Origin: Arthrobacter roseus
Lineage (GTDB): Bacteria; Actinomycetota; Actinomycetes; Actinomycetales; Micrococcaceae
Reading direction: 5' to 3'
NCBI RefSeq assembly: GCF_016907875.1
Contig: NZ_JAFBCU010000001.1
Span: 1,860,001-1,924,000 of the forward strand
DNA: 64,000 nt
The position numbers and the translations under genes are program-made. The notes under the pieces were generated by a model. That model searched no databases. It had not been told where the DNA came from and saw nothing but the letters and a program-made list of their open reading frames with translations. Of this stretch, positions 39,363 through 51,364 are shown one piece after another (position 1 is the first letter of the stretch; the number at the start of each line of letters is the position of its first letter).

Positions 39363-42300
39363 GGGCACTTATCCGCATCTTCTCAGCGTGCTCCTGCAGC
39401 GAAGTCACATCCCACTCGAAAGTCCGCATGGCCTCAATGGCCTGCACGGCTGCGCCCACTTCCGCAATAGTGGTGATAACGGGAATACCATTTGAAGTCG
39501 CCGCGGCCCTGATTTCGTATCCGTCGCCGCGTGCGGCTCCGCCCGAAGGTGTATTGATCACCATGCCAACTTCGCCAGCATTGATCAGATCAACGACGGT
39601 TCCTTCACCGTTCGGACCTACACCGTCTCCGACTTTGCGGACGGTCGTGGCGCGAACACCGTTTCGTTGCAGTACCTCCGCTGTGCCCCCTGTGGAGAGG
39701 ATCTCGAAGCCGAGATCGGAAAGTTTCTTGACAGGCATGATGATCCCCCGCTTCTCGCGGTTCGAGACGGAGACGAAAATCTTTCCAGACGTTGGGAGGG
39801 CATTATTCGCAGCGGACTGACTCTTCGCAAAGGCAGTATCAAAGAATTTATCAATGCCCATGACTTCACCAGTGGAACGCATTTCGGGTCCCAGCAGAGA
39901 ATCAACGACCCGACCTTCAGCCGTGCGGAACCGGTTGAAGGGCAACACCGCTTCCTTGACCGAAACCGGCGCACTGGCTGGTAGATGCGAACCATCGCCG
40001 GACTCCGGAAGCAGGTGATAAGCGCTGCGCAGTTGATGAATGGTTACACCGGTACCGATGAGCGCAGCAGCCTTTGCCATCTGGACGCCAGTGGCCTTGG
40101 ACACGAAGGGAACGGTGCGCGAAGCGCGGGGATTGGCCTCCAACACATAGAGGACATCGGAGGCAAGGGCAAACTGAATATTGATCAACCCGCGCACACC
40201 GACTCCCTCGGCAATAGCGCGCGTTGCAACCCTGACTCGGTCCAGGACGTCGCGACCCAGCGTGATAGGCGGAAGTACACACGCCGAGTCGCCGGAATGG
40301 ATCCCAGCTTCTTCAATGTGTTCCATGATTCCGCCTAGATACATGTCTTTGCCGTCGTAGAGCGCATCCACGTCGATCTCTACTGCATCTTCCAAGAAGC
40401 GGTCGATCAACACTGGATGGTCTTCGGTGATCTCCGTGGCGTTGGCTATATATCGCGAGAGGTTGGCCTCGTCGTAGACAATCTCCATGCCCCGCCCACC
40501 CAACACGTAGGAAGGACGAACGAGCACGGGGTAGCCGATCTCATCCGCAATCTTCCTTGCGTCTTGGAAGGAGACAGCGGTACCGTTCTTCGGCGCAATA
40601 AGTCCGGCATCATCGAGTACACGACTGAATGCACCCCTATGTTCGGCGAGGTCGATTGCGGCCGGAGATGTGCCCAGTATTGGGACGCCCGAGTCCGCCA
40701 ACGCCTTCGAGAGTTTGAGAGGGGTCTGGCCTCCCAACTGCACAAAGACGCCCATGACACCGCCCGTTCGTTCTTCAGCCCCAATGACCTCCAGAACGTC
40801 TTCGAGGGTCAGCGGTTCAAAATAGAGGCGCGTCGAGACGTCATAATCAGTGGACACCGTTTCGGGATTGCAGTTGATCATCACTGTCTCATACCCAGCT
40901 TTGCGCAGCGCCATGGTGGCGTGTACACAGGAGTAGTCGAACTCAATCCCCTGTCCAATTCGGTTTGGACCAGATCCCAGAATGATGATTGACGGTTTCG
41001 CGTGCAGCGCCACCTCGTCCTCTTCGTCATAAGACGAGTAGTGATAGGGCGTGAAAGCCGCGAACTCGGCAGCGCAGGTATCTACAGTCTTGAAGACAGG
41101 CCGAACACCGAGAGCATGCCGCACTCCGCGCACAACATCCTCCTTCATATTTGATAGCGCCCCGATCTGTGCGTCGGAGAAACCATGACGCTTGGCGCGT
41201 CTAAGCATGGCCTCAGTAAGGGTCGCGGCTGTGCGAACCTCTGTGGCGACCTCGTTGAGCAACACCAATTGGTCAAGAAACCAAGGGTCGATCCCCGTTG
41301 CCGCGTAAAGCTGCTCGATTGTCCCTCCGCCAAGCAGTGCCTGCTGCACTTGGGCGAGTCGCGCGGTCGTCGGGATCTTCGCGGCTTCGATCAGATCCGG
41401 AACATCAAGGGAGTTGACCGGTTGGAATTCGAGTTCCGACCCCTTCTGTTCAAGTGATCTAAGGGCCTTCTGTAGCGCCTCACTGAAGTTCCGGCCGATC
41501 GCCATAGCCTCCCCCACCGACTTCATGGTGGTCGTCAGAGTGGTGTCCGCGGCCGGGAATTTCTCGAACGCGAAGCGTGGAACCTTCACAACAACATAAT
41601 CGAGGGTCGGTTCGAAGGCCGCCGGAGTCTTCTGCGTGATGTCATTGGGAATCTCATCCAGCGTGTAGCCCAACGAGAGTTTCGTGGCGATTTTGGCGAT
41701 CGCAAAACCGGTGGCCTTTGAGGCTAAAGCCGAAGAGCGGGAGACTCTCGGATTCATCTCGATGACAATGACCCGGCCAGTGTCCGGTTCGATCGCGAAC
41801 TGGATATTACAACCGCCAGTGTCCACGCCCACCTCACGGATGACAGCTATCGAGATATCACGGAGGTTCTGGTATTCGCGGTCGGTCAGCGTCATCGCAG
41901 GTGCAACCGTGATCGAGTCCCCTGTATGTACCCCGACGGGGTCAATATTTTCGATGGTGCAGACCACGACGACGTTGTCGTTGCGGTCTCGCATCATCTC
42001 CAACTCGTACTCTTTCCATCCGAGGATGCTCTCCTCGAGAAGGACTTCGCTGCTGGGACTGTACTGAATGCCGGCACCGGCAATGCGCCGGAGGTCCTCC
42101 GCGTTGTAGGCAAGCCCTGAGCCTAGACCGCCCATGGTGAAGGATGGCCTGACAACCATTGGGTAGCCGAGCTCGTCAGCAGCGGCAAAGGCTTCGTCCA
42201 TGGAATGGACAATGACGGACCGTGCCGATTCCGCGCCGCACCGCTCAACAACGCCCTTGAACTTTTCGCGGTTCTCACCGAGCTCGATCGCCGCCACGTT

Positions 42301-42654
42301 GGCACCGATCAACTCGACGTTGTACTTTTCAAGGACACCGTTCTTGTCCAAGGCGATGGCGGTGTTGAGGGCTGTCTGACCGCCAAGTGTCGGCAGAATG
42401 GCATCTGGTCTCTCCTTGGCGATAATCTTCTCCACAACCTCTGGGGTGATGGGTTCGATGTACGTTGCGTCGGCGAACTCAGGATCCGTCATGATAGTGG
42501 CGGGGTTTGAGTTCACGAGAATGACGCGCAGGCCCTCCTCCCGAAGTACCCGCAGTGCCTGGGTGCCGGAGTAATCGAATTCGGCGGCCTGCCCAATCAC
42601 GATAGGTCCGGAACCGATCACCAGAACGCTTTTGAGGTCTGTACGCAGTGGCAT
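39355..42654 (-). CDS. carB: Carbamoyl-phosphate synthase large subunit
   Basis: Makes carbamoyl phosphate for pyrimidine and arginine synthesis. 1099 residues: two tandem ATP-grasp halves, each with [13 protein letters not shown] / [11 protein letters not shown] and VRPSFTMGG / VRPSYVLGG, an oligomerisation region and a C-terminal MGS-like allosteric domain ([19 protein letters not shown]) where UMP or ornithine would bind. The ATG follows the carA TAA directly. Confidence 0.98.
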   Translation of the reverse strand: MPLRTDLKSVLVIGSGPIVIGQAAEFDYSGTQALRVLREEGLRVILVNSNPATIMTDPEFADATYIEPITPEVVEKIIAKERPDAILPTLGGQTALNTAIALDKNGVLEKYNVELIGANVAAIELGENREKFKGVVERCGAESARSVIVHSMDEAFAAADELGYPMVVRPSFTMGGLGSGLAYNAEDLRRIAGAGIQYSPSSEVLLEESILGWKEYELEMMRDRNDNVVVVCTIENIDPVGVHTGDSITVAPAMTLTDREYQNLRDISIAVIREVGVDTGGCNIQFAIEPDTGRVIVIEMNPRVSRSSALASKATGFAIAKIATKLSLGYTLDEIPNDITQKTPAAFEPTLDYVVVKVPRFAFEKFPAADTTLTTTMKSVGEAMAIGRNFSEALQKALRSLEQKGSELEFQPVNSLDVPDLIEAAKIPTTARLAQVQQALLGGGTIEQLYAATGIDPWFLDQLVLLNEVATEVRTAATLTEAMLRRAKRHGFSDAQIGALSNMKEDVVRGVRHALGVRPVFKTVDTCAAEFAAFTPYHYSSYDEEDEVALHAKPSIIILGSGPNRIGQGIEFDYSCVHATMALRKAGYETVMINCNPETVSTDYDVSTRLYFEPLTLEDVLEVIGAEERTGGVMGVFVQLGGQTPLKLSKALADSGVPILGTSPAAIDLAEHRGAFSRVLDDAGLIAPKNGTAVSFQDARKIADEIGYPVLVRPSYVLGGRGMEIVYDEANLSRYIANATEITEDHPVLIDRFLEDAVEIDVDALYDGKDMYLGGIMEHIEEAGIHSGDSACVLPPITLGRDVLDRVRVATRAIAEGVGVRGLINIQFALASDVLYVLEANPRASRTVPFVSKATGVQMAKAAALIGTGVTIHQLRSAYHLLPESGDGSHLPASAPVSVKEAVLPFNRFRTAEGRVVDSLLGPEMRSTGEVMGIDKFFDTAFAKSQSAANNALPTSGKIFVSVSNREKRGIIMPVKKLSDLGFEILSTGGTAEVLQRNGVRATTVRKVGDGVGPNGEGTVVDLINAGEVGMVINTPSGGAARGDGYEIRAAATSNGIPVITTIAEVGAAVQAIEAMRTFEWDVTSLQEHAEKMRISAHD

Positions 42655-43833
42655 TTACTTCACTTCCTGGCTCTGTGCAGTCGACATCAGGTCAATGAAC
42701 CTGTCGAAAAGGTAGGCGGAATCATGGGGCCCAGCCGCTGCCTCCGGGTGGTACTGGACCGAGAACGCAGGTAAGTCCAAGCAGGACAACCCTTCAACGA
42801 CTTGATCGTTCAGGCTGACATGGCTGACCTCAACCCGCCCGAATCTTTCCTCTGGAGCCTGTACGGGGCCATCCAAGGGCGCGTCCACCGCAAACCCATG
42901 ATTTTGAGAGGTGATCTCAACCTTGCCGGTTCTGCGATCCAGTACGGGCTGGTTGATACCGCGGTGCCCGAATCTAAGCTTGTAGGTACCGAAACCCAGA
43001 GCACGTCCTAGAATCTGGTTCCCAAAGCAGATACCGAAGAACGGAATCCGGTGTTCCAGCACTTGCCGCAAGACGGCGACCTGTGGGTCCGCGGTTGCCG
43101 GGTCGCCTGGACCGTTGGAGATGAACACGCCGTCCGCCCCCGTTTCACGGATTTGCTCATACGTCGATGCGGCCGGCATGACATGGACACGAATTCCGCG
43201 TTCGGCCAACCGGCGAGGAGTCGTGGCCTTGATACCCAGATCCAGCGCAGCGACGGTGAACTTTGTCTCGCCCTCCCAGCCATGATCTGAGGGCTCAATG
43301 GTGTGAACTTTATCAACGCTGACTTCCTCAGCGAGCCTTGCCCCCTCCATCGACGGTTGTTCACGGACCGTTCTCAGCAGCGCGTCGGCGCTTTGCTCGG
43401 CACTGTCACCGGAGAAGATACCCGCATTCATGGCTCCACGCTCACGTAGATGACGGGTCAGTGCACGAGTGTCCACACCCTGGATGCCGACAACACCCTG
43501 TTCCAAGAGTTGGTCATCGAGACTCTGTTGACTCCGCCAGCTAGAAGGACGTCGTGCGGCGTCTCGGACGATGTAGCCGGCAACCCAGATGCGCTGGGAT
43601 TCGGCATCGTCAGCGTTGACGCCCGTATTGCCAATGTGGGGTGCGGTCTGCACCACCAACTGACGCGCATACGAGGGATCGGTGATCGTCTCTTGATAGC
43701 CGGTCATTCCGGTAGCGAACACTGCCTCACCCAAGGCGGTGCCCACCGCACCGTAGCTGGTTCCCACAAAGGTTCTGCCGTCATCGAGTACCAGTACGGC
43801 AGGGAGTTTTTGCGTTGCCTCTTGCTCAGTCAC
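42655..43833 (-). CDS. carA: Carbamoyl-phosphate synthase small subunit
   Basis: Glutaminase subunit feeding ammonia to CarB. 392 residues. N-terminal CPSase domain ([15 protein letters not shown]), class I glutamine amidotransferase domain with nucleophile Cys in [12 protein letters not shown] and His/Glu in [15 protein letters not shown] start sharing GTGA with the preceding stop. Confidence 0.98.
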   Translation of the reverse strand: MTEQEATQKLPAVLVLDDGRTFVGTSYGAVGTALGEAVFATGMTGYQETITDPSYARQLVVQTAPHIGNTGVNADDAESQRIWVAGYIVRDAARRPSSWRSQQSLDDQLLEQGVVGIQGVDTRALTRHLRERGAMNAGIFSGDSAEQSADALLRTVREQPSMEGARLAEEVSVDKVHTIEPSDHGWEGETKFTVAALDLGIKATTPRRLAERGIRVHVMPAASTYEQIRETGADGVFISNGPGDPATADPQVAVLRQVLEHRIPFFGICFGNQILGRALGFGTYKLRFGHRGINQPVLDRRTGKVEITSQNHGFAVDAPLDGPVQAPEERFGRVEVSHVSLNDQVVEGLSCLDLPAFSVQYHPEAAAGPHDSAYLFDRFIDLMSTAQSQEVK

Positions 43834-44330
43834 AGTTGTCCTTCGTCTTGGAAGATTGATTCGATTGCATCCCGCAGCGTGTTTCGTTCCATGGCGTGTC
43901 TGGTCCGGAAACCGGTATCAAGCAGGTGTTCCCCCAGTCGCCAGCTGACAATGACGAGCCCGTCCTTCTCGACGAATTTCCCGGCCATCCCGCTGCTACA
44001 GTGAACGGCTGCTATGGCGTTGACCGGAATGAACACATCCGGGGCTCCTGTGCGAACAAAGTGGATACCCGAGGTAAGAACCACGGCAACGGCTTGAGAT
44101 TTCGCTCCCAGACCGTGGACGGCGATACGGTCCAGCCAGTCTCCGGAGGTAGTGCTCACCACATACTGTCCCTCAACCTCGCATAGTTGCGCTCCACCAT
44201 CGGCAGGAACAGCAGGAAGAGGTCCGACGTCGGACTGGCGGGCAGCACGCCCTCGCCAACCACGCCAGATCATGAAGAATATGAGAACGATCAGCCCAAC
44301 CGACAGGGCAACGGGCATCAACCAATCCAT
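43830..44330 (-). CDS. Membrane-anchored PH-like protein of the pyr operon (unknown function)
   Basis: 166 residues: one N-terminal membrane segment (about 6-24, [19 protein letters not shown]), a short basic Arg-rich stretch, then a domain of about 110 residues predicted cytoplasmic by the positive-inside rule ([23 protein letters not shown] in part). A protein of this type sits between pyrC and carA in many actinobacteria, including the Rv1382 position in Mycobacterium tuberculosis; its role is unknown. It overlaps pyrC by 13 bases and carA by 4, so its translation is coupled to the pathway. Confidence 0.85.
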   Translation of the reverse strand: MDWLMPVALSVGLIVLIFFMIWRGWRGRAARQSDVGPLPAVPADGGAQLCEVEGQYVVSTTSGDWLDRIAVHGLGAKSQAVAVVLTSGIHFVRTGAPDVFIPVNAIAAVHCSSGMAGKFVEKDGLVIVSWRLGEHLLDTGFRTRHAMERNTLRDAIESIFQDEGQL

Positions 44331-45658
44331 GATCGCTCCGAGTCCGTCATGGGCCGTCTGGTAGCCAACTCGCCGTTAAGGACCGTAGGATGCCCACGGT
44401 AGAACACGGCGTGGACTTTTCCGGGAAGTTTCATCCCACGGAAGGGACTGTTTCTGCCCTTGGTGGCCATACGCGTTGGGTCCACCGGCCACCGTGCTGC
44501 GGGGTCCACCAACGTGATATTGGCTGGCTCGCCGACCGCCAGCGGACGCCCCTGCGTAGATACCTGGCCGATTGCCGCCGGAGCGGTGGACGTTACACGG
44601 GCAAAATCGTTCCAGCTCATCAATCCAGTGTCGATCATGGCGTGCTGGACGACGGACAGAGCTGTTTCCAGTCCTGTCATTCCCATGGCTGCCTGCGCCC
44701 ACTCGCATTCCTTATGCTCGCTCGGATGCGGGGCGTGGTCGGTTCCAACAATGTCAATGGTTCCGTCGGCGAGAGCTTCTCGGAGTGCCGTGACGTCCTC
44801 ACTCGTGCGCAACGGAGGATTGACCTTGTAGACCGGATCGTAGCTGCGGACCAGTTCATCTGTTAACAACAGGTGGTGCGGAGTGACTTCAGCGGTCACT
44901 TTCACTCCCCGCTCCTTCGCCCAGCGAATGATCTCAACCGACCCTGCCGTCGATACATGGCACACGTGAAGGCGGGAATCCACATGCTTGGCCAGCAAGA
45001 CATCGCGGGCGATAATGCTCTCCTCGGCAACTGCCGGCCACCCGCCCAGACCGAGCACGGCGGAGACGTCGCCTTCGTTCATTTGCGCCCCAACTGTGAG
45101 CCTCGGGTCCTGTGCGTGCTGGGCGACTACACCGTTAAACGACTTCACGTATTCAAGAGCACGGCGCATCAGCACCGGATCGTGGACACAGATTCCGTCG
45201 TCGGAAAAGACACGGACCTGTGCTCGGGAGGACGCCATAGCGCCGAGCTCCGCGAGCCGTTGACCCGCGAGCCCAACCGTTACCGCTCCGACAGGGCGAA
45301 CATCGACCCATCCAGCCTTACGGCCCAGGCTATGAACCTGTTCAACAACACCAGCCGTATCAGCAACCGGTGTGCTGTTGGCCATTGCGTGCACCGCCGT
45401 AAAACCGCCAAGCGCAGCAGCCCGGCTACCTGTCTCTACCGTTTCCGCGTCTTCGCGACCCGGTTCGCGCAGGTGCGTATGGAGATCAACCAGACCCGGA
45501 AGTGCCACCAGGCCATCCGCGTCGATAACTACCGCAGCCGCATCAGCCAGACGGTTGCCCAACTCAGCGATAACGCCCCCGCGTACCAACAGATCCGTGG
45601 TTTTTCCATCGGGCAGAGTGGCTCCGCGGATAAGGTGAACATTGTCTTCGCGGCTCAA
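44318..45658 (-). CDS. pyrC: Dihydroorotase
   Basis: Cyclises carbamoyl aspartate. 446 residues, class I. Metal-binding [28 protein letters not shown] and VGTDHAPH are all present. The start is TTG at 45658, sharing TTGA with the pyrB stop. Confidence 0.97.
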   Translation of the reverse strand: MSREDNVHLIRGATLPDGKTTDLLVRGGVIAELGNRLADAAAVVIDADGLVALPGLVDLHTHLREPGREDAETVETGSRAAALGGFTAVHAMANSTPVADTAGVVEQVHSLGRKAGWVDVRPVGAVTVGLAGQRLAELGAMASSRAQVRVFSDDGICVHDPVLMRRALEYVKSFNGVVAQHAQDPRLTVGAQMNEGDVSAVLGLGGWPAVAEESIIARDVLLAKHVDSRLHVCHVSTAGSVEIIRWAKERGVKVTAEVTPHHLLLTDELVRSYDPVYKVNPPLRTSEDVTALREALADGTIDIVGTDHAPHPSEHKECEWAQAAMGMTGLETALSVVQHAMIDTGLMSWNDFARVTSTAPAAIGQVSTQGRPLAVGEPANITLVDPAARWPVDPTRMATKGRNSPFRGMKLPGKVHAVFYRGHPTVLNGELATRRPMTDSERSWIG

Positions 45659-46653
45659 AGCACGGCCTCCTGCTTGTTGACGAGATTACTGCCACGGTCC
45701 CCCGACAGCAGATGATAAAGCACAGCCATTCGGACAGCCACGCCGTTCCGGACCTGTGCCAGAACAGTGGACCGAGGGGAGTCAGCGGCCGCCGAAGAAA
45801 TTTCCAGTCCCCGGTTCATTGGACCCGGGTGCATGATGATGGCATCGCTTCCTGTGGCGGCGTCAAGCCGGGCAAGGCGGGCATCATTGAAACCCCACAG
45901 CCGCGAATACTCATTGGTGCTCGGAAAGAACGCTGCTTCCATTCGTTCGCTCTGTACTCTCAACATCATGACCGCATCCGGTTCCATAGCAAGGACTGCA
46001 TCCAGGTCATAGCTGACTTCACATGGCCATGTGCTAATACCAACCGGCAGGAGCGTCGGTGGTGCCACGAGCGTTACTTTGGCACCGAGCGATGTGAGGA
46101 GCCACAGATTGGAACGAACAACCCGTGAGTGGAGGACATCTCCGACAATGGCCACCCGCATACCCGAAAGATCAGTACCAGTTGACGCACGTCCAGCAAT
46201 TGTGGACCAATGCCGCCGCATGGTGAAAGCGTCGAGTAGCGCCTGCGTGGGGTGCTCGTGCGTACCGTCTCCAGCATTGATCACTGGAGCATCGATCCAG
46301 CCCGAGGATGCCAGCCGCTCAGGCGCCCCGGACGCCCAGTGTCGGATGACGACGGCGTCCGCGCCCATCGCTTCGAGAGTCTGCGCCGTATCTTTCAAGG
46401 ATTCGCCCTTGGAAACCGATGATCCTTTGGCGGCAAAGTTGATCACGTCCGCTGACAAGCGCTTCGCGGCCGCTTCGAAGGAGATACGCGTCCGGGTCGA
46501 ATCTTCGAAGAACAGGTTCACGACGGTGCGTCCACGCAGCGCAGGAAGTTTCTTGACCTCCCGGTCTGAGACGGCCGCCATCTCTTCAGCGGTATCAAGA
46601 AGTTGAACGGCATCATCCCGTAGAAGATCCCGGGTGGATAGCAGATGCCTCAT
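45655..46653 (-). CDS. pyrB: Aspartate carbamoyltransferase catalytic subunit
   Basis: Joins carbamoyl phosphate and aspartate. 332 residues. [27 protein letters not shown] and [11 protein letters not shown] are the substrate-binding motifs. No pyrI regulatory subunit is present, as usual in Gram-positive bacteria. The ATG shares ATGA with the pyrR stop. Confidence 0.98.
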   Translation of the reverse strand: MRHLLSTRDLLRDDAVQLLDTAEEMAAVSDREVKKLPALRGRTVVNLFFEDSTRTRISFEAAAKRLSADVINFAAKGSSVSKGESLKDTAQTLEAMGADAVVIRHWASGAPERLASSGWIDAPVINAGDGTHEHPTQALLDAFTMRRHWSTIAGRASTGTDLSGMRVAIVGDVLHSRVVRSNLWLLTSLGAKVTLVAPPTLLPVGISTWPCEVSYDLDAVLAMEPDAVMMLRVQSERMEAAFFPSTNEYSRLWGFNDARLARLDAATGSDAIIMHPGPMNRGLEISSAAADSPRSTVLAQVRNGVAVRMAVLYHLLSGDRGSNLVNKQEAVL

Positions 46654-47225
46654 GACCCCGCCTCGATGACCACTTCGTCCACATTATCCGTTTCCTGCAG
46701 ATGCACGCGAACCTTCTCGCGGGACGACGTGGGCAGGTTCTTTCCAACATGGTCTGCCCGGATAGGGAGCTCGCGGTGCCCGCGGTCCACGAGCACTGCC
46801 AGGCGCACCGCTGAAGGCCGTCCTAGGTCCACAATCGCGTCCAGGGCGGCGCGGATAGTGCGACCCGAGTACAGGACGTCATCCACCAGAACTACGACCT
46901 TGCCGTCTATCCCGCCCACAGGTTCGAGCGTATGCAAGGGTGCGCGGGTTGGATTGTGCCGGAGATCATCGCGAAACATGGTGACGTCCAGTTGTCCGAC
47001 GATGTGGGCGGCGTGAACGGTTGGATCGGCTGAAGCGATCTTCACAGCCAAGCGCTGCGCCAGCGGAAATCCTCGGCGTGGAATTCCAAGGAGTACAAGA
47101 TCTTCACTCCCCTTGTTAGCCTCAAGAATTTCGTGGGCTATACGGGTCAAGGCCCGGTCTATATCTGCTTCAGCAAGAACTGTTCGGCTGCTGACCGGTT
47201 TTTCCGGAGATGCGGGCACGGACAT
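46650..47225 (-). CDS. pyrR: PyrR, pyr operon RNA-binding regulator / uracil phosphoribosyltransferase
   Basis: Binds pyr leader RNA when UMP is high; also a weak uracil phosphoribosyltransferase. 191 residues from ATG 47225, preceded by AAGGAGG with 9 bases spacing; the frame stays open to 47345 but that part has no family likeness. PRPP-binding motif [19 protein letters not shown]. First gene of the pyrBC-orf-carAB-pyrF unit and preceded by a PyrR-binding RNA motif. Confidence 0.97.
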   Translation of the reverse strand: MSVPASPEKPVSSRTVLAEADIDRALTRIAHEILEANKGSEDLVLLGIPRRGFPLAQRLAVKIASADPTVHAAHIVGQLDVTMFRDDLRHNPTRAPLHTLEPVGGIDGKVVVLVDDVLYSGRTIRAALDAIVDLGRPSAVRLAVLVDRGHRELPIRADHVGKNLPTSSREKVRVHLQETDNVDEVVIEAGS

Positions 47226-47239
47226 ACTCTGCTTCCTCC

Positions 47240-47261
47240 TTCCCCGCCTCACAGGACGGAA
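47240..47261 (-). promoter_or_regulatory. PyrR-binding RNA element upstream of pyrR
   Basis: In RNA sense the loop UCCUGUGAGGC (47256-47246) matches the PyrR recognition consensus (UCCNGNGAGGY) at every fixed position. It is flanked by UUCCG and CGGGGAA, which can pair. Its 3' end runs into the AAGGAGG ribosome site (47241-47235), so bound PyrR would block translation start. No terminator is seen between it and the start codon, which favours translational control over attenuation. Confidence 0.8.
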
Positions 47262-47284
47262 TTTAAAGGTTGGCTGCAAGCTCA

Positions 47285-47290
47285 AAATTA
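47285..47290 (-). promoter_or_regulatory. Candidate -10 box for the pyr operon
   Basis: TAATTT on the minus strand; transcription would start near 47278 and give a leader of about 50 bases that includes the PyrR element. The -35 is not recognisable. Confidence 0.3.
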
Positions 47291-47343
47291 CCACAGACGT
47301 ACCCCTTACTCGTGATCTGTGACGGCCAGCATAAGCTGGAACC

Positions 47344-48579
47344 ATGAATCAGCCCGGCCCGCAGGCCAGTCTTCCTTTCGAAGCGTCCAGACCCGTAGCG
47401 GGCTCGGGTGATCACCGCATTCAACCCACCCCTGCATGGCAGGGACACCAACCGGTTCGCCAGCTCTGGCAGAACCTTCCCCCATCAAGACACCATGCCC
47501 TGAACATCATCTTGATCATTGTTGCGGCTCTGGTCACGTTTGTCGTGGCCCTCTACCTGACGTTGGCCCTAGGTCCAACGGCATTCGTTACCTGTGGACT
47601 CCTTGCGCTGATTCCGCTGGGAATCTGTCTGCTCGGTTTGAGATGGGTAGACAGGTGGGAGCCGGAACCCAAGGGAGCAAAATGGTTCGCTTTTCTCTGG
47701 GGTGCAGGAGTGTCGATTGCCTTGACCCTTGTGCTTGGTCCGGGCATCAATGCCCTGCTGGTGACCGCATTGTCCACTTCACCCGATGTCGTCGGTCCCG
47801 TCATTCAAGCACCGCTGGTCGAGGAGTTCGCCAAGGGGCTGGCTGTGCTCATCCTGGTGTATTCACGTAGGAGCCAATTCGACGGCCCGGTGGACGGGAT
47901 TGTTTATGCCGGTCTCGTGGGCGCAGGATTCGCGTTCAGTGAGAACATTCTCTACTTCGGCTCCGCTGTCATGGAAGGCGGAGTAGGGCCCGGGCTCGCC
48001 TGGATCTTCGTGATGCGAGGACTACTGTCCCCGTTCGCCCACGTGATGTTCACTGCCGCAACGGGTTTAGTACTCGGTTGGGTCATCATGCACAAAGGTC
48101 ACTCGTGGGCACTGCCCGGGTTCATCGCCGGCCTGGTCCCCGCTATCGCAGGGCACATCCTATGGAACGGGGGGTTGTTGCTCGTCTTCGACAACTTCTT
48201 TGGTTTCTATATCCTGCTTCAGATGCCACTGTTCGCCGCCGCCGTTAGCGGAGTCTTTCTTCTCCGCCGCGCCGAACGCCGGCTCACGCACCGACGACTG
48301 CTCGATTACGCCTACTCAGGATGGCTGACTGAAACAGAAGTCGGCCTGCTGGCCACACCGGATGGACGACGTCAAGCGGTTGCGTGGGCGTCCCGATACG
48401 GGGCACGCAAAACGATGAAATCCTTTGTGCACACTGCCACCCGCTTGGCTTTCATTCGGCAGCGGATAGTCCTCAGCCACCATCTGGCAGAGAATACAGC
48501 CTGCGAAAGGCAGTTACTGGAGGAAATGACCGTGACCCGCTCAGTGCTCTTTCAGCAGGCTGGAGCTGCTGCACGGTGA
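47344..48579 (+). CDS. PrsW family intramembrane metalloprotease
   Basis: Polytopic membrane protease of the PrsW/CAAX-protease-like group; in Bacillus PrsW starts cleavage of an anti-sigma factor. 411 residues with about eight membrane segments between 55 and 310. Conserved LVEEFAKG (Glu-Glu), [11 protein letters not shown] and the His-containing [13 protein letters not shown] are present. A cytoplasmic tail of about 100 residues follows. It is divergent from pyrR with a CCAGC-ATAA-GCTGG palindrome just before the ATG. No anti-sigma factor gene is in the window. Confidence 0.9.
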   Translation: MNQPGPQASLPFEASRPVAGSGDHRIQPTPAWQGHQPVRQLWQNLPPSRHHALNIILIIVAALVTFVVALYLTLALGPTAFVTCGLLALIPLGICLLGLRWVDRWEPEPKGAKWFAFLWGAGVSIALTLVLGPGINALLVTALSTSPDVVGPVIQAPLVEEFAKGLAVLILVYSRRSQFDGPVDGIVYAGLVGAGFAFSENILYFGSAVMEGGVGPGLAWIFVMRGLLSPFAHVMFTAATGLVLGWVIMHKGHSWALPGFIAGLVPAIAGHILWNGGLLLVFDNFFGFYILLQMPLFAAAVSGVFLLRRAERRLTHRRLLDYAYSGWLTETEVGLLATPDGRRQAVAWASRYGARKTMKSFVHTATRLAFIRQRIVLSHHLAENTACERQLLEEMTVTRSVLFQQAGAAAR

Positions 48580-48607
48580 CACGTTGAATGCACCGCGCAA
48601 CCAGCGC

Positions 48608-49030
48608 TCAAGCAAGCAGCGTAGGCTTCAGCTTCTGCAACCTGCCAAGGAGTCCATTGACGAAAGACGGGGATTCGTCAGTCGATAGTATTTTGGCAAG
48701 GGACACAGCTTCGCTGACTGCCACACCGTCCGGGACGTCGTCATTGAACAGAAGTTCCCATGCACCCAGTCTGAGAATGATTCTGTCCACCGACGGCATT
48801 CTCTCCAGCGTCCAACCCTGGGCATAAGTGGATAGAAATTCATCTATCTGTATCTGTTGCGATACAACGCCCTCAACGAGGTCAACAGTGTACGGATTGA
48901 TGATCTGATCCGTCTTTTCGCGGCGGTCCCGCAGGGCATCGAACGCCGAGACCGAGCGTTGCTCGGCCTCGAACAGGATGTCAAGGGCTCGGCGCCGCGC
49001 TTTTCCACGGGCGGAAGTGGGAGCGCTCAC
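48608..49030 (-). CDS. nusB: Transcription antitermination factor NusB
   Basis: Binds boxA RNA with S10 in rRNA antitermination. 140 residues. Start [20 protein letters not shown] and [11 protein letters not shown]-like [18 protein letters not shown] match the family. GTG start sharing GTGA with the efp stop. Last gene of the aro unit, converging on the PrsW gene. Confidence 0.97.
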   Translation of the reverse strand: MSAPTSARGKARRRALDILFEAEQRSVSAFDALRDRREKTDQIINPYTVDLVEGVVSQQIQIDEFLSTYAQGWTLERMPSVDRIILRLGAWELLFNDDVPDGVAVSEAVSLAKILSTDESPSFVNGLLGRLQKLKPTLLA

Positions 49031-49590
49031 TCGTTGACGCGCCCCAGATAGTCGCCCGTGCGGGTATCAACCTTGACGCGCGTTCCCTGTTCGACGAACA
49101 ACGGAACCTGGATCTCATACCCGGTTTCCAGTGTGGCCGGCTTGTTGCCGCCCGTAGAACGGTCCCCCTGTAGCCCTGGTTCCGTGTAGGTGATCTCCAG
49201 AACCACTGACGGAGGTAGCTCAACATACAGCGCGGAGCCTTCATACATGGCGATGTTGACGTTCAGATTCTCCAACATGAAGTTTGCATTCTCGCCGATC
49301 GTTTCGCCGGGAACTGTTAGCTGGTCATAGTCGGCGTTGTCCATGAAAACATAGTCAGCACCGTCCTGATACAAGTACTGGTAGTCACGGCGATCTACGG
49401 TGGCGGTCTCAATTTTAAGCCCGGCATTGAAGGTCTTGTCGACAAGCTTTCCCGACCTGACGTTGCGAAGCTTCGTACGAACAAACGCACCGCCCTTACC
49501 CGGCTTCACATGCTGAAACTCGATGACGGACCAGAGGTTGCCCTCAAGTTTTAGAACGGTGCCGTTCTTGATGTCGTTGGTTGTCGCCAC
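49027..49590 (-). CDS. efp: Elongation factor P
   Basis: Relieves ribosome stalling at polyproline. 187 residues from GTG 49590 ([17 protein letters not shown]), the standard start; the frame extends 10 codons upstream. The loop that reaches the P-site tRNA is [15 protein letters not shown]. The following nusB overlaps it by 4 bases. Confidence 0.97.
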   Translation of the reverse strand: MATTNDIKNGTVLKLEGNLWSVIEFQHVKPGKGGAFVRTKLRNVRSGKLVDKTFNAGLKIETATVDRRDYQYLYQDGADYVFMDNADYDQLTVPGETIGENANFMLENLNVNIAMYEGSALYVELPPSVVLEITYTEPGLQGDRSTGGNKPATLETGYEIQVPLFVEQGTRVKVDTRTGDYLGRVNE

Positions 49591-49622
49591 AATGTCACTT
49601 TCGTTGGTTATCATCGTCAATA

Positions 49623-49665
49623 AATTGCCGCGGGACGCCAGGGCAATTGTTCACCAGCCATTCTA
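49623..49665 (-). promoter_or_regulatory. Candidate efp promoter and 5' hairpin
   Basis: A minus-strand TAGAAT (49660-49665) in the 109-base aroB-efp gap could be a -10. Just downstream is a 7-bp inverted repeat AATTGCC / GGCAATT (49623-49648) with a 12-base loop, which would form at the 5' end of an efp transcript or weakly terminate aroB mRNA. Confidence 0.3.
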
Positions 49666-49699
49666 GCGCGACGTCCGTCGGTGACCGCAGGCTCGTGTC

Positions 49700-50827
<1,128 letters not shown>

Positions 50828-51364
50828 CTAGCCTCCACTTTCCGTGAGAATCAGCCCAAGTTCTTCCACCAGGGCGGAGACGCTCTTTCGGCGTGCATCA
50901 AGCACAATATCCGCGAGCCGTTGATACACCGGCAAGCGCTGCTGAAAGAGCTCCTCCCAACGATCCATCGTATCCCCGTTGAGTAGAGGTCGTGCCGATC
51001 CCCGTTTCAACCGTGGCCCCACGGTTTTTGCATCCACACTCAGGAACACGACGACGGTGGAAGCGAGTAACTGCTGTGTGCCAGAATCCAAGATGGCGCC
51101 GCCGCCCAGGGACACCACCTGGTACGCGTCAGATTCAAGGCATTCGGCCGTCATCCGCGCTTCCATGCCTCTGAACCACGCTTCGCCGCGGCTCGTGAAA
51201 ATGCCTTTAATGGGTCCGTGCAACGCCACAATCATTCTGTCCGTATCCACGAACTTTTGTCCCCGCGAGAGCGCGAAGGCCTCACCGACCGCGGATTTGC
51301 CCGAGGCCATTGGTCCAATGAACACAATTTTGCAACCCGGGCTCTTCGCCAGGTCAGCTGCCAC
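50828..51364 (-). CDS. aroK: Shikimate kinase
   Basis: Phosphorylates shikimate. Walker [24 protein letters not shown] (shikimate-binding Asp), the GGGAIL motif and the lid RGSARPLL. I place the start at GTG 51364 (178 residues), overlapping the end of aroC by 11 bases; the frame is open to 51472 but the extra part is aroC in another frame. Start uncertain, as no Shine-Dalgarno is clear. Confidence 0.95.
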   Translation of the reverse strand: MAADLAKSPGCKIVFIGPMASGKSAVGEAFALSRGQKFVDTDRMIVALHGPIKGIFTSRGEAWFRGMEARMTAECLESDAYQVVSLGGGAILDSGTQQLLASTVVVFLSVDAKTVGPRLKRGSARPLLNGDTMDRWEELFQQRLPVYQRLADIVLDARRKSVSALVEELGLILTESGG

